From the NCBI GenBank assembly GCA_016795325.1, contig JAEUHY010000036.1, positions 235,215 to 299,214 of the forward strand: a stretch of 64,000 nt of DNA, written 5' to 3'. The first letter of the stretch is position 1, and each line of letters starts with the position of its first letter. Origin of the DNA: Planctomycetota bacterium. Lineage in GTDB: Bacteria; Planctomycetota; UBA1135; GCA-002686595. The position numbers and the translations under genes were made by a program. The notes under the pieces were generated by a model. It made no database searches, was not told the origin of the DNA, and saw only the letters and a program-made list of their open reading frames with translations. Shown here one piece after another: positions 59,760-64,000 of the stretch.

Positions 59760-60356
59760 ATGAACGAAGTCCCCGCCCGTCCTCCGGCGCACAAGCTGCT
59801 GGTCGTCGACTTGGAAGCGACCTGCTGGGAGCGGCGCGTGCACCGCGCCGAGGACATGGAAACGATCGAGATCGGGGCGCTGCTGGTCGAGCTCGCCGCG
59901 CCCGACGCCCCGCCGCGGGAGTTCCAGGCCTTCGTGCGTCCGCGCGAGCGGCCGGAGCTCAGCGCGTTCTGCCGCGAGCTGACCGGGATCCGCCAGGCCG
60001 ACGTCGACGCCGCGCCGGGGTTCGAACGGGTGTTCCCGAGCTTCCTCGAATGGATCGGAGCGCTGGAGGGCGTGCGCTTCGCGTCCTGGGGCCGCTACGA
60101 CCGCCGCCAGTTCGAGACCGACTGCGCCCGGCATGCGCTCGCGTACCCGTTCGGGGACGAGCACCTGAACCTCAAGCACTGGTGGGCCGCCAAGCGCGGA
60201 TCCAAGCCCTGCGGACTGTCGCAAGCCGTTGTCAAATCAGGACTTGAGTTCACGGGCCAGCACCATCGCGGGCTCGACGACGCGCGCAACATCTGGCGCG
60301 TGGTGCGCGCCGCCGCGGGGAGCGCGACGGCCGAGCTCGGCTTCGCGGTCACGTGA
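59760..60356 (+). CDS. DEDDh 3'-5' exonuclease (ERI1/KapD-like)
   Basis: The protein has 198 residues from ATG 59760. Exo I is VVDLEATCW with Asp17 and Glu19, Exo II is the SWGRYDRRQFE region with Asp, and Exo III is GQHHRGLDDARN with the His and Asp of the DEDDh type. The spacing and the ATCW motif match ERI1/KapD-like exonucleases, which trim RNA or DNA 3' ends using two metal ions. There is no polymerase or other domain. It lies upstream of the antiporter gene on the same strand. Confidence 0.85.
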   Translation: MNEVPARPPAHKLLVVDLEATCWERRVHRAEDMETIEIGALLVELAAPDAPPREFQAFVRPRERPELSAFCRELTGIRQADVDAAPGFERVFPSFLEWIGALEGVRFASWGRYDRRQFETDCARHALAYPFGDEHLNLKHWWAAKRGSKPCGLSQAVVKSGLEFTGQHHRGLDDARNIWRVVRAAAGSATAELGFAVT

Positions 60357-60528
60357 ACGGGCCGCGCGGTCGATGCTCTCGGCGCGCGCTGGCGCGAACC
60401 CGGCTTCCTTGAAGCCGTCCGCACCAACCTCCAGACTCGCGCGCCGAACGTCTTCGCGCCGGCCCGTCCCCCCCCCAGCGGCGCCGCGGCACTCACCGCC
60501 CCTCCATCCCCCGCCTGGAGTCCCCTCG

Positions 60529-61977
60529 ATGACCGGAGCTTTCCTGGCGCGCCGCGCTTCCACGCTGCTCGCCGCCCTCGCACTGCTGGGCGTGCCCGCC
60601 CTGGCCTCTACACCGTCTGGCGGCGCCATGGGCGTCGACATGCCGCTGTGGAGCCTGATCCCCTTCGCGGGGATCCTCTTGTGCATCGCCATCCTGCCGC
60701 TCGTCGCCGGGCACTGGTGGGAGCACAACAAGAACCGCGCGATCATCTCGGCGCTGTTCGCGGTCCCGACCGCCGGCTACATGCTGATGACGTACGGCGG
60801 CGATGGCGCGACGGTGCTCGGCCACCACATCCACGAGTACGTTTCGTTCATCTGCCTGCTCGGCTCGCTGTTCATCATCACCGGCGGCATCTACATCCGC
60901 GGGTCGCTGGCAGGCACGCCGCTGGTCAACACCGGCATCCTGGCCATCGGGGCGGGGATCGCGAGCATCATCGGGACGACCGGCGCTTCGGTGCTGCTGA
61001 TCCGCCCGCTGCTGCGCGCCAACGCGCCGCGCCAGAACAAGGTCCACATCGTCGTCTTCTTCATCTTCATCGTGTCGAACTGCGGCGGATTGCTCACGCC
61101 GCTGGGCGACCCGCCGCTGTACCTGGGCTTCCTCAAGGGCGTGCCCTTCGAATGGACGCTGCGCCTGTGGAAGGAGTGGTTGCTGGTCAACGGCGTGCTG
61201 CTGGTGCTGTTCAACATCTGGGACCAGCGCGCGCTGAACAACGAAGAGAAGGCCCGCCCGGGTTCGCAGCTCGAGGAGGTCATGAAGCACGAGCCGTTCG
61301 GCATCGACGGCGCGCTCAACTTCCTGTGGCTGATCGGGATCGTGTTCATCATCTACGCCTCCGGCAGCCGCATGTTCACCGGCGGCGAGGCTTGGCCGAT
61401 GGGCCTGTCCGAAGGGCTGATGGCGCTCGTGGCCGTGCTGGCCTGGTTCACGACGAACAAGGACAACCGCGAGCGCAACCGCTTCTCGTGGGCCCCGATC
61501 GTCGAAGTCGCGGTGCTGTTCATCGGCATCTTCATCTGCATGGCGCCGGCGCTGCAGATCCTCAACGCCTGGGGCCAGGGCGCGCGCGAGGTCGCGGGCA
61601 TGAAATTCGGCATGACCGAGCCGTGGCAGTTCTTCTGGGGCACGGGCGGCCTGTCGAGCTTCCTCGACAACGCGCCGACCTACCTGACCTTCGCGGCGAC
61701 CGCCGCGGGCATGAACGGCGTGTCCGTCGACGGCCCGCAGTACTTGGGCGAGCTGCTGCAGAAGGGCGACATCGCCGTACGCTTGATGGAGGCGATCTCG
61801 TGCGGCGCCGTGCTCATGGGCGCGAACACCTACATCGGCAACGGCCCCAACTTCATGGTCAAGGCCATCGCCGAGGAGAACCAGGTCAAGATGCCGAGCT
61901 TCTTCGGGTACATGCTGTACTCGATCTGCATCCTGCTGCCGATCTTCGGGATCATGACCGCGGTGTTCTTCCGCTGA
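60529..61977 (+). CDS. NhaD-type sodium:proton antiporter
   Basis: The protein has 482 residues from ATG 60529, with TGGAG about nine bases upstream. A leader helix ends at PALAS, then about twelve membrane segments follow. Characteristic blocks are FAGILLCIAILPLV, GTTGASVLLIRPLLRAN, SNCGGLLTPLGDPPLYLGFL and the late GGLSSFLDNAPTYLTF with GANTYIGNGPNFMVKAI. These belong to the ion transporter superfamily branch containing NhaD-like antiporters. It would extrude Na+ in exchange for protons. The APC/USP permease follows by 52 bp and may be co-transcribed. Confidence 0.86.
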   Translation: MTGAFLARRASTLLAALALLGVPALASTPSGGAMGVDMPLWSLIPFAGILLCIAILPLVAGHWWEHNKNRAIISALFAVPTAGYMLMTYGGDGATVLGHHIHEYVSFICLLGSLFIITGGIYIRGSLAGTPLVNTGILAIGAGIASIIGTTGASVLLIRPLLRANAPRQNKVHIVVFFIFIVSNCGGLLTPLGDPPLYLGFLKGVPFEWTLRLWKEWLLVNGVLLVLFNIWDQRALNNEEKARPGSQLEEVMKHEPFGIDGALNFLWLIGIVFIIYASGSRMFTGGEAWPMGLSEGLMALVAVLAWFTTNKDNRERNRFSWAPIVEVAVLFIGIFICMAPALQILNAWGQGAREVAGMKFGMTEPWQFFWGTGGLSSFLDNAPTYLTFAATAAGMNGVSVDGPQYLGELLQKGDIAVRLMEAISCGAVLMGANTYIGNGPNFMVKAIAEENQVKMPSFFGYMLYSICILLPIFGIMTAVFFR

Positions 61978-62029
61978 GAAAAGTCTCGCCTCGGGTTCGC
62001 GGCGCACGCCGCGGGCCCGGGGCGTCGTT

Positions 62030-63910
62030 ATGAGCACCGCCACGCCAGCTCACGAGCCCAAGGCGCTCGAGACATCGCTGCGCCAGCTCTCGCCGCTGCT
62101 GGTGTGGGCGGTCGTGTTCTGCGACATCGGGACGAGCGTCTATTACGTCCCGGGGATTCTGTACCAACAGGCCCGCGACGCCGCGCCGCTCTTCGTGCTC
62201 TCGACGATGGTCGGGTTCGTGCTGCTGGCGCTGAAGTACGTCGAGATCTGCTGGCGCAATCCCGAGGGAGGAGGCGTCGTCACGGTCGCAGCGGCGGCCT
62301 TCAACCCACGTTGGGGCCTCGTCGGCGGCTTGCTGATCTGCATCGACTATTTCCTGACCTCTGCAATCTCGTCGGTCAGCGGGGTCAGCTACATCGGCTC
62401 GGTGGTGCCGTTCTTCGACGAGCACAAGGTTTCGATCGCCATCGCCGCCCTGATCCTGCTGGGTGCGATCAACGTCATCGGCATCCGTGAGAGCGCGATG
62501 ATCTCGCTGGTGATGGCGTTCGCTGCGATGATCGTCAACCTGATCGTCATCGGCGTCACGCTGCTGAACACGGGCGCGGAAGGCTGGCAGTCGATCTGGA
62601 ACGTGCTGACCGAGCAACGCGAACTCGGCGGCAAGGAGATGCTGATCGGCTACGCGGGTGCGTGGCTCGCGTTCTCGGGGCTGGAGAGCATCAGCCAACT
62701 CAGCCCTGCGATGCACCTGCCGATCAAACGCACGGCGGGCCGCGGGATGTGGGTGGTGATCGGGACGATGCTGATCACCTCGCCGGTGCTCACGTTGTTC
62801 AGCGTCGCACTGCTCGACCCGGCGACCAAGGCCGACTCAGCCGCCCAGGAGCGCTTCATCTCCGAGCTGGCGGCGCTCGGCGGCGGGTATCCGGTCAAGG
62901 TGGCTGTCGTCGCGACTGCGTCCTCGCTGCTGCTGTTCGCGGCGAACACGGCGATCATCGGCACTTACCACGTGTTCCTCGCCCTGGCCAACTCGCACTT
63001 CATGCCCGAGTTGCTGCTGGTGCGGAACCATCGCTTCAACACGCCGCACCTCGCCATCCTGATCGCGACGCTCTTCCCGGCCGCGGTGATCCTCATGACG
63101 AGCGGCGACCTCGCGGCGCTCGGGGAGCTCTACGCTTTCGGACTGCTCGGCGCGTTCGTGCTCTCATCGCTCGGACTCGACGTCATCCGCTGGCGCGAAC
63201 GTCAGCGCGGCGGGCTCTTCTGGTTGGGCGTGCTCACGACGGTCATGGTCATGGTCGCATGGGCGACCAATCTGCTCGTGAAGCACGACGCCACCATCTT
63301 CGGCGGCGTGATGCTCGGGCTGGGTTTGATCGTCGCAATCGGCACGCAGCAGAAGTGGTTCACCGACATGCTCTACGGCGCGCCTGCCATCGCGCGGCGC
63401 GCGCGCGAGGCGATCGCCGAGTCGGAGAGCGAACTCGAGTCGAAGTCGCGCGAGGTGCTGAGCTTGGCGCAGGCCGTCGCGCTCACGCAGCTCTATCCGT
63501 CGCACACGCTGCTGGGGCTGCGCACCGCCAACGACAGCCTCGTCCAGGAGGCGATCCTGCGCGAGAAGGGCCTGGGCGGCACGACGGTCTACGCGCTGTA
63601 CATCGAAGAACGCACGGGGCTGTTCGTGCGCAGCTCGGACCTCGATTCGCCGGAGAACAAGGATGCCTTCAAGCCGCTGCTCGACGCGGCGCTCAAGGCT
63701 GAGCGCCAAGGGATGCAGCTCATCCCGATCTGGACCGTGTCGTACAACGCGGTCGAAGGCATGGTGCGCGCCGCCGAAGCGCTGGGCGTCGACGCGGTGA
63801 TGGTCGGCGTGACGCAGCGCAGTTCGGTGTACCACCTGATCCGCGGGCACGTCGTGAACGGGCTCGCCAAGCGTTTGCCCGCGCACATTCGCCTCGTGCT
63901 CTGCGGTTGA
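62030..63910 (+). CDS. APC-superfamily permease with C-terminal USP-like domain
   Basis: The protein has 626 residues from ATG 62030. Twelve membrane helices occupy residues about 20-440; the first has VVFCDIGTSVYYVPGILYQ, in the position of the broken helix of APC carriers, and helix 6 contains GAWLAFSGLESISQLSPAM. After a charged linker (ESESELESKSREV), residues about 490-626 form a universal-stress-protein-like domain ending GVTQRSSVYHLIRGHVVNGL and PAHIRLVLCG, matching the USP nucleotide-binding loop only in part. Substrate is an amino acid or cation; unknown. Its stop codon starts the terminal palindrome. Confidence 0.85.
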   Translation: MSTATPAHEPKALETSLRQLSPLLVWAVVFCDIGTSVYYVPGILYQQARDAAPLFVLSTMVGFVLLALKYVEICWRNPEGGGVVTVAAAAFNPRWGLVGGLLICIDYFLTSAISSVSGVSYIGSVVPFFDEHKVSIAIAALILLGAINVIGIRESAMISLVMAFAAMIVNLIVIGVTLLNTGAEGWQSIWNVLTEQRELGGKEMLIGYAGAWLAFSGLESISQLSPAMHLPIKRTAGRGMWVVIGTMLITSPVLTLFSVALLDPATKADSAAQERFISELAALGGGYPVKVAVVATASSLLLFAANTAIIGTYHVFLALANSHFMPELLLVRNHRFNTPHLAILIATLFPAAVILMTSGDLAALGELYAFGLLGAFVLSSLGLDVIRWRERQRGGLFWLGVLTTVMVMVAWATNLLVKHDATIFGGVMLGLGLIVAIGTQQKWFTDMLYGAPAIARRAREAIAESESELESKSREVLSLAQAVALTQLYPSHTLLGLRTANDSLVQEAILREKGLGGTTVYALYIEERTGLFVRSSDLDSPENKDAFKPLLDAALKAERQGMQLIPIWTVSYNAVEGMVRAAEALGVDAVMVGVTQRSSVYHLIRGHVVNGLAKRLPAHIRLVLCG

Positions 63911-64000
63911 TCGTACGGTGCCAGAGCAATTTGTCTCACGCCTCCGGCGCGCGTTGCGCGCCGGAGGCGTGAGACAAATTGCTCTGGCACCGTACGATCA
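63908..64000. repeat. Perfect inverted repeat, arms at least 45 bp, at the window end
   Basis: Bases 63908-63952 are exactly reverse-complementary to 63956-64000, with a 3-base loop GTT. The left arm starts at the stop codon of the APC/USP gene and the right arm ends at the last base of the window, so the true palindrome may be longer. The GC-rich inner 17 bp per arm would be a typical terminator stem; 45 perfect pairs is far more than a terminator needs. A fold-back assembly artefact at a contig end is a serious alternative. Confidence 0.9.

Noticed and set aside
60014..60034. A GGTTCGAAC-like stretch resembling a tRNA T-loop
   Set aside because: It lies inside the exonuclease coding sequence and no cloverleaf can be folded around it.

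Overview
The window is high-GC bacterial DNA, most likely from a planctomycete (phylum Planctomycetota). The evidence is a DUF1501 gene translationally coupled to a very large cytochrome-like PSCyt1/DUF1549/DUF1553 gene, a DUF1800/DUF1501 pair, a serine/threonine kinase beside an ECF sigma factor, an RsmH far from any division cluster, and many secreted propeller-type proteins that share one C-terminal domain. I see no tRNA, rRNA, CRISPR array, phage gene, transposase or integrase. I cannot place it below phylum.

Layout. 1-5.5 kb: two unknown proteins, an alpha/beta-hydrolase-like protein, and a secreted PD40-propeller gene plus an amber-interrupted membrane gene, the last two lying between 30-bp direct repeats. 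5.5-12.5 kb: a coiled-coil protein with a C-terminal J domain, a MASE1-GAF-PAS hybrid histidine kinase, a HEAT/VWA protein and a small secreted protein. 12.5-16.3 kb: a minus-strand operon of adenylate-forming ligase, cysteine desulfurase and MFS exporter, divergent from an S51 peptidase. 17-23.6 kb: an FG-GAP protein, DUF1990, rsmH, then DUF1800/DUF1501. 23.6-28.3 kb: a four-gene envelope operon (two GT-C-like membrane proteins, a coiled-coil protein, an SGNH protein). 29-43.6 kb: minus-strand secreted or redox proteins, including a toroid/discoidin protein, the PSCyt1/DUF1501 pair, a carboxypeptidase-regulatory-like repeat protein, a YVTN/di-haem cytochrome protein and a vanadium-haloperoxidase-like enzyme. 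43.9-47.9 kb: Ser/Thr kinase, ECF sigma factor and a cysteine-dioxygenase-like cupin. 48-57 kb: four large secreted proteins with the shared C-terminal domain. 57-64 kb: amino-acid permease, signal peptidase I with a large insert, DEDDh exonuclease, NhaD-type antiporter and an APC permease with a USP-like tail.

The most unusual signals are these. (1) A family of exactly 165-bp, nearly fully palindromic repeats (36876-37040, 46071-46235, 47157-47321, plus a decayed copy near 46990-47130). They share an identical central 8-bp hairpin, show covarying arm positions, and end in CTAG at or beside the stop codons of three minus-strand genes. (2) Seven secreted proteins carry one C-terminal domain of 129-143 residues whose cysteines appear to be lost in pairs. 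(3) A perfect inverted repeat with arms of at least 45 bp ends at base 64000. (4) The 30-bp direct repeats duplicate the 3' end of the hydrolase gene. (5) The ligase/desulfurase/exporter operon suggests an uncharacterised small-molecule pathway.
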